A stretch of DNA of 64,000 nucleotides from JAGVPT01 sp963827085 (GCA_963827085.1 CAWGZY010000003.1:124001-188000), one strand, 5' to 3'. Shown: positions 1-9,253, counted from the first letter of the stretch. Notes: generated from the sequence alone by a model not told the origin. Numbers and translations are program-made.

Positions 1-1
1 C

Positions 2-811
2 GACAGCTCCTGGAGCATCGGAATAAAACACGGAGCGGAGAAAGGCTTCACTACTACCGCAAAGAAAACGTACACTAACAGCGGTCAACTCATGGCCGAA
101 CTCTCTCAGGGAAGGGACTCTGCCAAGCTCCAGATTTCATGCCGTGTCGAAAAACACTTTCGATGGTTTTTCACGTATTACACCTATACTGAAACGCTCC
201 CATCGTTCAGCATCTATCAGCATGAGCCGATCGACAGCTTCTTTACTCCAACGGAGATCGGTCTCATCAAGGAAGACAAGGACAGCCTTCTCAGCAATCG
301 GGTCGACGCATTTTTGTTACGCAATATTATCGACGAGTTTATCGAGAGGACACAAGCGAGGGCAAGAGAGCTGAACGACCCCGCCCTTCCGCCATCGGCT
401 TTTGCCAACCAGAAAGAGGCGCTGGTCGAAGCGTTCATTAAGGACATTAATGCCAAACCAGATGATATGGCCCGGATCGTCGAAGAAAACCTTCGTCCAC
501 GCCCGGTAAAAAAACTGCGGGGAGCGATGGATACGATCTTCATGAATATAACGAAAGAGCTCGAACGAGAGGCTGAATTGGATGTTTCGTACAAGAACGA
601 AGTCTCTATGCCGGGTATTCTTCTCACTTCGAATTCGAAAAAGATCGAAGGGAACCAGGTTTTCTGGGAGGGTCGACCAAACCGGTACTTTGACGTTGTT
701 ATGAGTGCAGAATCGAGGATGGTCAATCTGTGGACAATGATTGTTACTTCGATTGTTTGTCTGGTCCTTATTATCGGACTACTACTTCCTCTCATTCATC
801 GTGTTCGTTGA
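2..811 (+). CDS. unknown C-terminally membrane-anchored protein, 5' truncated by window edge
   Basis: The frame is open from base 2, so the gene probably begins before the window; the first ATG inside is at 92 but has no clear ribosome binding site. The visible part is mostly hydrophilic and ends in one strong hydrophobic segment (LWTMIVTSIVCLVLIIGLLL) followed by a short basic tail, which suggests a tail-anchored or single-pass membrane protein. I recognise no family. It is the only plus-strand gene in the first 9 kb and is followed by a repeat cluster rather than another gene. The frame is supported by the lack of stops over 270 codons and by the coherent C-terminal anchor; function is unknown. 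Confidence 0.6.
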   Translation, partial: DSSWSIGIKHGAEKGFTTTAKKTYTNSGQLMAELSQGRDSAKLQISCRVEKHFRWFFTYYTYTETLPSFSIYQHEPIDSFFTPTEIGLIKEDKDSLLSNRVDAFLLRNIIDEFIERTQARARELNDPALPPSAFANQKEALVEAFIKDINAKPDDMARIVEENLRPRPVKKLRGAMDTIFMNITKELEREAELDVSYKNEVSMPGILLTSNSKKIEGNQVFWEGRPNRYFDVVMSAESRMVNLWTMIVTSIVCLVLIIGLLLPLIHRVR

Positions 812-824
812 ATACATTCATCTC

Positions 825-1212
825 GCTCCCAACGAGACGTTGGGAGCAAAGTAAATAGAGAGTGACATTAGACTTTATTCATCTCGTTCCCAACGTCCCG
901 TTGGGAACGCAATCCAATAGAAGCTCCGCTTCACCATAATACAAGAGTAAAAAAGTGAGGTGTGCGGCGTTCCCAAACGGAGTTTGGGAACGAGATGACA
1001 ATAGCTACCTCAGCCGTACGTTCCCAAACAACCTGTCCCGCGGCAGCGGGAGAGCTTGGGAACGAGATGATAAATGCGCCGAGAGTTTAGGGAAGACTTC
1101 TTCTCGTTCCCAACGTCCCGTTGGGAACGCAATCCAATAGAAGCTCCGCTTCACCATAATACAAGAGTAAAAAAGTGAGGGGTGCGGCGTTCCCAAACTC
1201 CGTTTGGGAACG
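825..1212. repeat. cluster of six short palindromes (CGTTCCCAA...TTGGGAACG family)
   Basis: Six near-perfect palindromes lie in the gene-free stretch 812-1252: 825-847, 885-909, 968-992, 1019-1064, 1105-1129 and 1188-1212. Each has arms of the type GTTCCCAA/TTGGGAAC and a variable 5-9 base centre. The fourth carries an inserted inner hairpin (TCCCGCGGCAGCGGGA). The same family recurs at 19565-19993. They look like REP/BIME-type elements; no protein-coding gene is seen here, and the short open frames through them are palindrome artefacts. Confidence 0.85.
882..1197. repeat. 96-bp direct repeat pair spanning two palindromes
   Basis: Bases 882-977 and 1102-1197 are the same 96 bp with one mismatch (t961 versus g1181). 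Each copy runs from one palindrome through a unique spacer into the first arm of the next palindrome. The duplicated unit is thus palindrome-spacer-palindrome, the organisation of a mobile two-hairpin element, and the identity implies a recent copying event. Confidence 0.85.
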
Positions 1213-1252
1213 AGATGATTATTAATGACTGCAATAAACGTAATACCCAACA

Positions 1253-3688
1253 TCATTCCTTCCGCCAATTAACGCGAGAAATTGACCTGCCGTCTGACTC
1301 AAAAATAATTGCCCCTTCTTCGTCCGTCCGATGAATTTTTATCCCTAAATCCTTAAACCGTTGTATCACTTTTCGTGATGGATGGCGGAATTTATTGAAC
1401 TTGCCGACCGAAACAATGACCTCCTTTGGTGCAATATTTGCAAGAAATTCGGCCGAGCTGCTGGTCGATGAGCCGTGATGACCGGCTTTGAGCACGTCGC
1501 TTTTGAGGAATGATTGATACACCGAGTCCAAATGCTCTTCAACAGGAAGTTCGGCATCCCCGGCAAAAAGGAACGACGTTGTGCCGTAGACCAGTTTGAA
1601 AACAACGGATGTGTTGTTTAAATGGTCGTAACCGTCTGTAGAATCTACATCAAGAAAAGAATTAATAGGATGCAATGTATAGAGACGCACGTTTGGAATT
1701 GCCGCAAGCTGAATTCCGGCAGTAACGATACGGCGAATATTGGGAATAAGCGACTCATAATCATAATACACCGCCGACTGAGCTCGCTGGCTTGCGTCGA
1801 TTACCTGTTTCACCTCGAAATTGCGAATCAGATACGGCACTCCGCCGACATGGTCGCTATGTGGATGAGTCACAACAATTGCATCAATTTTTGAAATGCT
1901 GTGCCGTCTGAGAAACGGTGCAACCACTTTTTCTCCTGCATCGTAGGAAAATGTTTTCGGTCCTGCATCGACGAGAAATTTTTCTCCGGATGGAAATTCA
2001 ATTAGCGCCGCGTCTCCTTGGCCGACATCGAGAAAATCAATGCGTAGATTTTTCGGTGCGACGTCGTCGGAAGGAAAGAGAGAAAGAAGCAAGAAGGTGT
2101 TTATACCAGCGAACAAGATCAAACAAACGCGTTTCAGGAAGACTCTATTCGTAAGATTGAACAGCGCAGCAACAAAGAGAGAATAGAAAAAAAACTCTTG
2201 GAACCCGAATGTTGCGGTTGGAATTGAGGCGTATGGAACGGCGTTGGCGAGCATGACAAACTTCAGTGTAAACCAGGACAGAAGGTTATTCACTTCGTTA
2301 AAGCACGTCGAAGCCCACATTGAAAAGGTTCCTGCCAAAACCGCTGCAAATCCGACAATGACGATAACCTCAACAATCGGCACGACGACAAGATTTGCGG
2401 CCAGGGAAATAAGCGATACCTTTCCGAAAAAATATGCAGTGAAAGGAATCGCCCCAAGTTGTGCGGCGAAGGACACCGCCAGCAATTTCAACACATAATC
2501 GATTGCTTTGACCTCTTCGAGACTTTCCGGAATCTTTTTGATCAGCGCAGTCAGCTTTGGATAAAAATATGCGATCGCAAACACGGCGGAGTACGAAAGC
2601 TGAAACCCCGCATCGAACAATTGCATCGGGTCGTATGTCAGAATAATCACGGCCGAGACGCCGAGCGAGTTATAGACATTTGTCCGCTCTTGAAATAATT
2701 TCGCGAGCAGCACGGTAATCGCCATCAACGACGCCCGCACAACCGGCGGCGCCGCTCCCGTGAGTTCCATATAATAAAGTATCCCAACAATTGCCGCAAT
2801 ACTCTTTTCCCGTTCGGGCAAACGCAGCAGCCCGAAAAGCGTGTACATTATCGCAGCGACAAGTGCAACCCGCATCCCGGCAACGATAAGAACGTGAATA
2901 GTTCCAGTATTAACAAAGGCGCTTTTGATATCCGCAGACAAGTCGGTCCGGTCTCCAAGCAGCAGCCCGATCATGAAGTTCGCCTCATCGCCGGTCATTG
3001 CCTCGTTGATAACGCGAAGAATAAAATGCTTCGAGGGAAAGATCACATATTCAAAAAACAGGTTCGGCGTTCCTTCAGAAATTACATGGACTTCCGAATA
3101 TCCAAGTACGTAAACAGTGGCAAAGATATTGTTTAACTCAAGATAATCACGATAACTGAATTCGCCCGGATTTCGCGAACTAATTGGAGTGCTCAAAATG
3201 CCTTCAAGTGCAATGAGCGAGCCGTACCGAAATTCTTTTACTTTCTCATTTGTCCGCTTATCCTGAATAATAGTAAGCAAAGCATCCCCTTCTGCCGGCA
3301 GCGAATCTTTTCCGGCGGCAAGCGAACGGACGTGAACCAGCGAAGTGGTTTTTCCTTCTTTAACACGCGGTTCGTCGGCAATTTCACAAATTAGGCGAAG
3401 AGGCTTTGGCGCATCGAGAAAATGCTTTATGTGCGTTGGGGGCGTGAGCTGAGCGATGGCGGCGCAATACGTAGCGGCGGAAAAAAGGAGGAGGAGAGAA
3501 GAAGAAACCGATTGGAGTATTTCTCGTCCACCGGCGCGGCGGGACCGATACAGCGCTGCTGCTGAAAAACAGAGTGAGACTCCGTCGAGGATTCCCCAAA
3601 GATACCATTGTATTTCAACACAACGTGCGGCGTATGTTCCGCAGCACATCAACAAAGCTGCGGCAACTGCCGGCTTGTCCTTCCCCAT
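1253..3688 (-). CDS. comEC: ComEC/Rec2 DNA-internalisation protein
   Basis: Inner-membrane channel family that passes single-stranded DNA into the cytoplasm during natural transformation. The order is canonical: N-terminal membrane and OB-like region (about 1-200), multi-helix Competence domain (about 220-500), and a C-terminal metallo-beta-lactamase domain with the metal motif THPHSDHVGG near residue 605 and further histidines in AGHHGSS. About 811 residues, normal for the full-length three-domain form. I chose ATG 3688 because GGGGGA precedes it; an in-frame TTG at 3709 is possible. No other competence gene is in the window, so whether the cell is competent cannot be said. Confidence 0.93.
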   Translation of the reverse strand: MGKDKPAVAAALLMCCGTYAARCVEIQWYLWGILDGVSLCFSAAALYRSRRAGGREILQSVSSSLLLLFSAATYCAAIAQLTPPTHIKHFLDAPKPLRLICEIADEPRVKEGKTTSLVHVRSLAAGKDSLPAEGDALLTIIQDKRTNEKVKEFRYGSLIALEGILSTPISSRNPGEFSYRDYLELNNIFATVYVLGYSEVHVISEGTPNLFFEYVIFPSKHFILRVINEAMTGDEANFMIGLLLGDRTDLSADIKSAFVNTGTIHVLIVAGMRVALVAAIMYTLFGLLRLPEREKSIAAIVGILYYMELTGAAPPVVRASLMAITVLLAKLFQERTNVYNSLGVSAVIILTYDPMQLFDAGFQLSYSAVFAIAYFYPKLTALIKKIPESLEEVKAIDYVLKLLAVSFAAQLGAIPFTAYFFGKVSLISLAANLVVVPIVEVIVIVGFAAVLAGTFSMWASTCFNEVNNLLSWFTLKFVMLANAVPYASIPTATFGFQEFFFYSLFVAALFNLTNRVFLKRVCLILFAGINTFLLLSLFPSDDVAPKNLRIDFLDVGQGDAALIEFPSGEKFLVDAGPKTFSYDAGEKVVAPFLRRHSISKIDAIVVTHPHSDHVGGVPYLIRNFEVKQVIDASQRAQSAVYYDYESLIPNIRRIVTAGIQLAAIPNVRLYTLHPINSFLDVDSTDGYDHLNNTSVVFKLVYGTTSFLFAGDAELPVEEHLDSVYQSFLKSDVLKAGHHGSSTSSSAEFLANIAPKEVIVSVGKFNKFRHPSRKVIQRFKDLGIKIHRTDEEGAIIFESDGRSISRVNWRKE

Positions 3689-3754
3689 GCTTCCCCCAAA
3701 AAGGATCAAACAACTACTTAACTAGTCCGTTTCCAATATTAAATCTGGTATCAT

Positions 3755-4132
3755 AACCGCAAAGGGCGCTAAGATCGCAAAGAAGTTTTTGTAGAAAAAA
3801 ACAAGAAATCCTCGCGTCCTTAGCGACCTTTGTGGTGAATTAGTTATCGGAAAACACAATATTTGTTTTGAGAAACAGCACCAGCAGGTTGCTGAAAAAC
3901 ACTTTTATGAGCCACTATGTCGCGAAGGCACGCAATAATTTTAAGCAAATCGCTTTCTCAACCGTTGATGATATTGACGACAATAGTTTTTTACTTTAAT
4001 TTCTTAGTGTCGTTGTGTCTTTGTGGCAAGCTGTATGGACTTTTTCATCATCCTGCTAGATTATACCGGTGCAATGCCATTATCAAAAACTAAAAATTGT
4101 CATTTCTGGATGCCAGCGTTCGCTGGCATGAC
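3755..4132. repeat. gene-free stretch with inverted-repeat elements
   Basis: No gene is seen between comEC and the next gene (3689-4158). Bases about 3755-3838 form an imperfect inverted repeat (ACCGCAAAGGGCGCTAAG against the complement of CTTAGCGACCTTTGTGGT). Bases about 3908-4032 form a weaker one of the same style (GCCACTATGTCGCGAAGGCA against GTGTCTTTGTGGC). Bases about 4098-4132 contain a small hairpin, TGCCAGCGTTCGCTGGCA, of the type found widely in bacterial intergenic DNA. Similar elements recur at 58880-58950 and 62644-62799. Confidence 0.6.
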
Positions 4133-4158
4133 CGATTATTCTTTCATTTTCTGCATTA

Positions 4159-5064
4159 TCAGCTATCTAAAAAAGAAACTAACGTCGGCGTAACGTCCGT
4201 CAACTTTTTAATTTTGTCTGAAAAGAATTTTCGCCTGCCCCCCACGACGATCAACGGAACCGGATTTCGCGTATGCGATTTCGTCGACAGGTCTTCGATA
4301 TTCCCATGATCGCTTATAAAAAAAAGAATATCGTTTTTATCGTCAAAGGAATCGAGAATGCCTGCAAGAAATCCATCCATGCGTTCCAAAACATCGACTG
4401 CGTCCTTCATTTTTTGAGAATGGCCGGCTTTGTCGGAAAAGAAATATTCAAACAGCGTAAAATCGAAGGATCGTCCGATCTCATAAAATCTTTTTCCAGC
4501 CTCAAACGGGCTCATCACCGGAAGCTGATAACCGAAAGTATTCAGGCCTTCATTTGTAAAATCGGCTGAGAGCGCCCTGCCTGAGGCAATATCTTCGATT
4601 GTATTGAGCACACGGCCGGCAGAGAGATACGATAGAGCGACCACAGGCGTCCTGCCGCGTGGAGAGTTGATGTAGTCGAAATATTTTGCAGGGAACGCGT
4701 TGATAAAATAGAATGTTTTGCCCCGCTCCTGAAGCCGGGCAAAGACGTTTTTTCCTTTGATGATAGGGATGAGCGTCGAATAGGGATACGGTCCAAAATG
4801 CTTTCCAATTTTTTTCGGTGCATTGATGCCGGCAAAAATTGCGGTTTGACCTGTACCGCTTTGCGGAAGCCCGGGAACGCCGAGCGTTGTATTGACCGGC
4901 GTTACCGATGCGTGCGGCGAAAAGATTTTCCGGCGCCGAAGCGATGGGATTTGACCGTTGAACAATTTTTTGAAAGTCGGAAAGTTCCCCGCAAAGAATG
5001 GATTGATTGATGAATTCTCTTTGCCGTAGCCGACACCATCCCAAAAAATCATCAGCACTGCCAT
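4159..5064 (-). CDS. alkaline phosphatase superfamily metalloenzyme (phosphoglycerate mutase-like)
   Basis: The protein begins with the metal-binding stretch FWDGVGYG, has the nucleophile region PQSGTGQTAIF near residue 70, and ends with the DHG metal motif (FFISDHGNIEDL) followed by a His. These are the hallmarks of the superfamily that includes cofactor-independent phosphoglycerate mutase and alkaline phosphatase. At 301 residues it is much shorter than iPGM (about 510) and lacks the inserted domain, so it belongs to the short 'metalloenzyme domain' group whose substrate is unknown. It is the last gene of a minus-strand operon, 3 bp after dtd. Confidence 0.75.
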   Translation of the reverse strand: MAVLMIFWDGVGYGKENSSINPFFAGNFPTFKKLFNGQIPSLRRRKIFSPHASVTPVNTTLGVPGLPQSGTGQTAIFAGINAPKKIGKHFGPYPYSTLIPIIKGKNVFARLQERGKTFYFINAFPAKYFDYINSPRGRTPVVALSYLSAGRVLNTIEDIASGRALSADFTNEGLNTFGYQLPVMSPFEAGKRFYEIGRSFDFTLFEYFFSDKAGHSQKMKDAVDVLERMDGFLAGILDSFDDKNDILFFISDHGNIEDLSTKSHTRNPVPLIVVGGRRKFFSDKIKKLTDVTPTLVSFLDS

Positions 5065-5067
5065 CGT

Positions 5068-5517
5068 TCATCCCTTGCTTTCCAGCATGACAGTCACCGG
5101 ACCATTATTGACAAGCTCAATAGCCATCATTGCGCGAAATAGGCCTGTTGATACTCTGTCGTTCCCGAGCTTTTGGCGCAACTGATCCACAAAAATATTA
5201 TAAAGAGGTTCTGCTTCCGCTGGCGGCGCTGCATCCATGAAGCTTGGCCGGTTTCCTTTCCGCGTATCTCCATACAACGTGAACTGCGAAACGGCGAGCA
5301 CCGACCCGCCAATATCGCAAACGGACAAATTCATCTTCTGTTGATCGTCCTCAAAAATTCTCAACGCGCAGCTTTTCTCGGCAATGGACCGCGCATCCTC
5401 CGCGGTGTCATGAATTTTTATTCCTAACAGTATCAGCAGACCTTTTTCGATCGAGCTGTACATTTTTCCATCAATTGCGACGGACGCTTTTGATACGCGC
5501 TGAATCAACGCTCTCAT
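5068..5517 (-). CDS. dtd: D-aminoacyl-tRNA deacylase
   Basis: Removes D-amino acids mischarged on tRNA. The start MRALIQRV is the family's standard N-terminus, SQFTLYGD carries the conserved SQFTL motif, and NNGPVTVM matches the C-terminal NxGPVT motif that forms the cross-subunit D-chirality selector. About 149 residues, the usual length. The ATG at 5517 overlaps the prmC stop in an ATGA, so the two are probably translationally coupled; an upstream extension of the frame into prmC is not used. Confidence 0.96.
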   Translation of the reverse strand: MRALIQRVSKASVAIDGKMYSSIEKGLLILLGIKIHDTAEDARSIAEKSCALRIFEDDQQKMNLSVCDIGGSVLAVSQFTLYGDTRKGNRPSFMDAAPPAEAEPLYNIFVDQLRQKLGNDRVSTGLFRAMMAIELVNNGPVTVMLESKG

Positions 5518-6419
5518 GGAGTTCCCGATAATTTTGCCGCGACAAGACCGCGGTTTTTCCCGCTGTAATCGTTGAACGGTCGAACATCGCGCCATCCTGC
5601 CTCGATGAAAATTTTTTGCGTGGATTCCGATTGATTGTACGCGTGTTCAACAATAATAGCTCCCTCTGCATCGAGGAATGCCCGTCCGATTTTGGCAATC
5701 CGACGATAAAAGCTTAGACCATCCCCGTCGTCTGTAACGGCGAATGACGGCTCAAAGTCCTTAATTTCCGGCTGAAGCTCTTCGAATTCTTTCTTTGAGA
5801 TGTAGGGGGGATTTGAAACTACTAAATGGAATTTTGATAATACATCGTTTTCAGAAGCTCCAAAAACATCACCGACTGAAAACGACACTCTCTTTTCGAC
5901 ACCATTTTTTTCTGCGTTGATCCGGGCGACATCGACAGCGTCGGAACTCTTGTCGATGGCAGCAACGGAAGCCTTTTCGATCAGCACAGCAAGGGAAACG
6001 GCGATACATCCGCTTCCTGTACCGACGTCGAGAATCCGCAATGGCAGGCCTTGGAAATGTTCCTTTGCATAACGAAGAGCCTGCTCGACTACGGCTTCCG
6101 TTTCAGGCCGCGGAATCAATACGCGCCGGTCGACGAAAAATTCACGCCCCATGAACTCCGTTGTACCGATAATGTCCTGCACCGGCTCATGCTGCAAACG
6201 CCGCTGGAATAGACCTTTAAATGAAGCAAGTTCTGTATCCGTCAGCGGCTTGTCGAAACTCGTATACAGTTGAATTCGTTTTAGTCGGAGGACATGACAG
6301 AGAAGCAACTCGACAGTCAGGCGTGATTCATCGAACCCCTTTTCGGAAAGATACGACGTACCCCATTGAAGCATTTCAAGAATTGTCCAAACTCTTTTTT
6401 GAACGGGACCAACGGTCAA
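5514..6419 (-). CDS. prmC: peptide chain release factor N5-glutamine methyltransferase
   Basis: Methylates the GGQ glutamine of release factors RF1/RF2. N-terminal helical substrate-recognition domain (about 1-100), then a Rossmann SAM-dependent methyltransferase domain with DVGTGSGCIAVSL as the SAM-binding glycine loop and VSNPPYI as the NPPY catalytic motif. At 301 residues it is slightly longer than E. coli PrmC, with normal architecture. It lies 4 bp downstream of an unknown gene and overlaps dtd by 4 bp. Confidence 0.95.
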   Translation of the reverse strand: MTVGPVQKRVWTILEMLQWGTSYLSEKGFDESRLTVELLLCHVLRLKRIQLYTSFDKPLTDTELASFKGLFQRRLQHEPVQDIIGTTEFMGREFFVDRRVLIPRPETEAVVEQALRYAKEHFQGLPLRILDVGTGSGCIAVSLAVLIEKASVAAIDKSSDAVDVARINAEKNGVEKRVSFSVGDVFGASENDVLSKFHLVVSNPPYISKKEFEELQPEIKDFEPSFAVTDDGDGLSFYRRIAKIGRAFLDAEGAIIVEHAYNQSESTQKIFIEAGWRDVRPFNDYSGKNRGLVAAKLSGTP

Positions 6420-6423
6420 AAAA

Positions 6424-6990
6424 CTACTTCTTTCTTTTTTTAGCGGGTGATTTCCGTTTCGGAAGCGTCGATGGAGGTTTCCCCGATTTCTTTTTGAGCC
6501 CTCCTAAAATTTCCTTCACCAACTTCTTTTCATCGTACGAAGTCTGATGTGTCCTCGACGTCCCCCGAGTTGCCGATGCCGATCCGCTGTCGAACAGCGC
6601 CGAATCTTCAAGCTCTTCCCCCAATTCTTCCATCGAAACGGCGGCATCCAGCGCGTCGACGCTTTCTTCATCGTCATCGGCGGACTTCAAAGAAATCCTT
6701 CGCAGTTTAACATTTTGGTTATCGGAAAAACCGAGCTTTTCCATTTCATCGTGCTCAAGAAAATCGTCCGAGTACGGGTCGAGGGTTTCAGAAGATTTTT
6801 TTTCCTTCACAAATTCAAAACGTCTGTCCCCTTCAAGGAGGCATTCAAAGTCCGCCATTAGTGAAGGCACGGCAAAATTGTTCACCTTGCCCTCTTTCAC
6901 CATCGCATCCCATACTTGTTTCACCGGAACGACGATTTCTTTTCGATTCCCGAGGTATCGTTCGGTTTGTTTGAGGAGGCGTTCGTACAT
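6424..6990 (-). CDS. unknown protein with basic lysine-rich tail
   Basis: 188 residues and first gene of the operon leading to prmC. The N-terminal 75 residues are probably helical and could be a small winged-helix-like fold (VPVKQVWDAMVKEGKVNN); the middle (about 80-135) is very acidic; the last 25 residues are strongly basic, with repeated KKK/KRK. An acidic linker with a basic tail suggests nucleic-acid or ribosome contact, but this is inference from composition only. No cysteines, signal peptide or membrane helix. I do not recognise a named family. Confidence 0.7.
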   Translation of the reverse strand: MYERLLKQTERYLGNRKEIVVPVKQVWDAMVKEGKVNNFAVPSLMADFECLLEGDRRFEFVKEKKSSETLDPYSDDFLEHDEMEKLGFSDNQNVKLRRISLKSADDDEESVDALDAAVSMEELGEELEDSALFDSGSASATRGTSRTHQTSYDEKKLVKEILGGLKKKSGKPPSTLPKRKSPAKKRKK

Positions 6991-7100
6991 CCGAGTTTCC
7001 TTACCAATCAGTCCGCGGAAAATAAAACGTTTCTTTGCGCAAATTTAGAAGAAGTTTTTTGAAAATCAAGCTATGAAAACTAGAAAGGACAGAAATAATC

Positions 7101-7186
7101 GTCATGCCCGCCTCGGCGGGCATCCAGAACAAATAAAATGGATTCCGGTTCCGAAGGAATTCCTTTGGAACTTTCGCCGGAATGAC
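7101..7186. repeat. GTCAT-type inverted-repeat element
   Basis: An 86-bp element bounded by GTCAT and ATGAC, containing the hairpin ATGCCCGCCTCGGCGGGCAT and, in its right half, TCCGGTTCC and TTCGCCGGAATGAC. This is the widespread 'GTCATTCC...GGAATGAC' intergenic repeat type found in many bacteria. A relative interrupts 44499-44577. It sits between the unknown gene at 6424-6990 and the end of the amidohydrolase gene. Confidence 0.6.
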
Positions 7187-7223
7187 ATTAGGAACGACAC
7201 TAAAACACTACAATATTTTGTTT

Positions 7224-9005
7224 TTATCGGCTGCCCGCCGAATATCCGACCTTGCCGCCGACAAAAGCTGCAACTACACTCGTCGAAAGTATTTCCATCG
7301 GCGGAATTGTCATGATATCTTTTGATAAAATGACAAGATCTGCGAACTTTCCCCTCTCAATAGAGCCTTTTTCCTTCTCGGCAAATTCAGCGTACGCTCC
7401 CCAGATCGTGAAAGCGCGCAACGCTTCCTCGCGCGTCATCTTCTGGCCGGCATACCAACCACCGGCGAAAGCAGATGAGTCTTTGATCCCTTCTGCAGAA
7501 AGTTGGAATGAACGCGCAACATCTCCCGCGTTGCGAGGAAGGCCGTCTTGGTCTTGCCGCGTGATGGCGGCATAGAATCCTAACAAAGGGTTAGGGCTCT
7601 CGACAGGAAAATCCGATCCCCCCGGAATGATGTTACCGTCATCGAGCAGCGAGCGCCATGCATATGCTCCGCGAATACGCACCGGTCCAAGGCGAGCTTC
7701 CGCCCACCGCATATCGGAAGTGCAATGCGTCGGCTGCATACTGGGGATAATGCCGAGCTTTTTGAAACGCGGGATGTCCAAGGGGTCAAGCACCTGTGCA
7801 TGTTCGATGCGCAGTCTGGCATCGCGCGCGCGCGAAGGGTTTTGCTGCAACGCCTGCTCGTATGCGTTCAACACAATATTGTTTCCACGGTCCCCGATGG
7901 CGTGAGTGCATATCTGAAATCCGTGCGCGAGTGCCTCGGACGCGACCGCGCGAATTGCCTCGAACGAATTTACCGTTAGTCCACGATTCCCCGGGTCATC
8001 ACTATACGGTTCAATAAGTGCTGCGCCGCGGGAACCGAGCGCACCGTCGACATACATTTTAATCGCGCGCACAGTCAGCAAATGCCGATGGGAATCGATA
8101 AACGGCCCTGTCGACAAGAATTGCTTCCATAAATCCCCGTCGCCTCCGATTGCCGCATAGACTCGAATGGGCAATCTGTTACTCGCCAGTAATTCCCTGT
8201 ACGCCGAATAATCTTCCTCATCCACCCACATATCGTGAACACTGGTCAACCCGAACTTCAAGCATTCCTGCAACGCGAGAGAAATAGAATGCTGAATTTC
8301 TTCCTTTGAATATGACGGAACGTTTTTCATTACCACACTGACGGCATTATCGATAAAAATACCGGTCGGCTTCCCCCCTGCATCACGAACAATGCGGCCG
8401 CCTTCGACATCCGTAAACCCGGGATCCGCTTCATTGGCTGCCTCGACGATTGCGAGTGCTTGCGAATTCAGCCAAACGGCATGGCCATCGACGCGGAAAA
8501 GTACTACCGGATTGTTCGGCGAGCTTTTGTCCAGCATTGAGGCCGTGGGAAATGGTTTGTCTTTCGATTTGCTTGCCCAAATGTTTTGATCCCACCCACG
8601 CCCGCGAATCCATTGCCCGGGTGTTGATGACGACGCTTTCTTCGCCACCATTTCCCCGATCTGTTGAACGGAAGCCGTTCCGACCAGATTCAACTCGACA
8701 AGGCTTGAACCGAGTCCGCTTACGTGGCCGTGTGAATCGATGAAGCCGGGAACGACTGTTTTTCCTTCGGCGTCAAAAATATTTTCCGATGTATACCGCC
8801 TTTTAAGATCGTCCGCAGTCCCAACGGCGGCGATTTTATCGCCGCGAATTGCGATCGCGTCCGCTACCGAGTTTTGAGCGTCAACGGTGTAAACTTTTGC
8901 ATTGATGATCAGCATATCTGCCTGCCGCGTTGTTGAAGTAATGAACCAGGCGAATACCGCAATTCCGCCGCCGATGAGAATTAATGCAGGAATAACTTTT
9001 TTCAT
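7224..9005 (-). CDS. YtcJ-like amidohydrolase, membrane-anchored or exported
   Basis: Metal-dependent amidohydrolase of the YtcJ/imidazolonepropionase-like group. After a hydrophobic N-terminal segment (VIPALILIGGGIAVFAWFI) come the family's small beta-domain (IINAKVYTVD), the first metal motif GFIDSHGHV, HAIGDRGNN and HAQVLDP, and the late GGSDFPVESP aspartate motif. 593 residues from the ATG at 9005, a typical length. A longer open frame upstream lacks a binding site and is not used. Substrate is unknown; the N-terminal segment puts the enzyme outside the cytoplasm. Divergent to mazG. Confidence 0.88.
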   Translation of the reverse strand: MKKVIPALILIGGGIAVFAWFITSTTRQADMLIINAKVYTVDAQNSVADAIAIRGDKIAAVGTADDLKRRYTSENIFDAEGKTVVPGFIDSHGHVSGLGSSLVELNLVGTASVQQIGEMVAKKASSSTPGQWIRGRGWDQNIWASKSKDKPFPTASMLDKSSPNNPVVLFRVDGHAVWLNSQALAIVEAANEADPGFTDVEGGRIVRDAGGKPTGIFIDNAVSVVMKNVPSYSKEEIQHSISLALQECLKFGLTSVHDMWVDEEDYSAYRELLASNRLPIRVYAAIGGDGDLWKQFLSTGPFIDSHRHLLTVRAIKMYVDGALGSRGAALIEPYSDDPGNRGLTVNSFEAIRAVASEALAHGFQICTHAIGDRGNNIVLNAYEQALQQNPSRARDARLRIEHAQVLDPLDIPRFKKLGIIPSMQPTHCTSDMRWAEARLGPVRIRGAYAWRSLLDDGNIIPGGSDFPVESPNPLLGFYAAITRQDQDGLPRNAGDVARSFQLSAEGIKDSSAFAGGWYAGQKMTREEALRAFTIWGAYAEFAEKEKGSIERGKFADLVILSKDIMTIPPMEILSTSVVAAFVGGKVGYSAGSR

Positions 9006-9096
9006 GCGAATGTATTCAAGGTATATGAACGGAACGCCGTTGGTGTGGAGGAATATAAACACAAAGCCATAAAAAAGCCAACGTTTGAAAAAGAAT

Positions 9097-9168
9097 GTCG
9101 GACACCTTTCCAAAAAAAATTGTACTCTCTTGAAAACATCGTAAACCCTGATGAACAAGGTGTCCGAC
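9097..9168. promoter_or_regulatory. 12-bp perfect inverted repeat in divergent intergenic region
   Basis: GTCGGACACCTT (9097-9108) and AAGGTGTCCGAC (9157-9168) are perfect reverse complements 48 bp apart, in the 248-bp gap between the amidohydrolase and mazG starts. It could be a regulator-binding pair serving the divergent genes, or the ends of a tiny mobile element. The sequence alone does not decide. Confidence 0.5.
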
Positions 9169-9253
9169 TTCTGGTAAAATCATCCCTTCTACTATTCATT
9201 TGCATCGCTACAGCTTTTTTTCTATGTTGAACCAACCTTAAAAGGAGTGCATA

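Noticed and set aside
217..795. 192-codon minus-strand open frame
   Set aside because: Serine/arginine-rich antisense translation of the plus-strand gene, which has a coherent membrane anchor.
825..1212. CRISPR array
   Set aside because: Repeats are palindromes with unequal spacing and duplicated spacers, and no cas genes are present.
1005..1268. small minus-strand gene of 87 codons
   Set aside because: It consists largely of palindromic repeat sequence.
7224..9158. longer amidohydrolase with extended N-terminus
   Set aside because: The extra 51 residues lack a ribosome binding site and include part of the 12-bp inverted repeat region; the shorter start gives a normal signal anchor.
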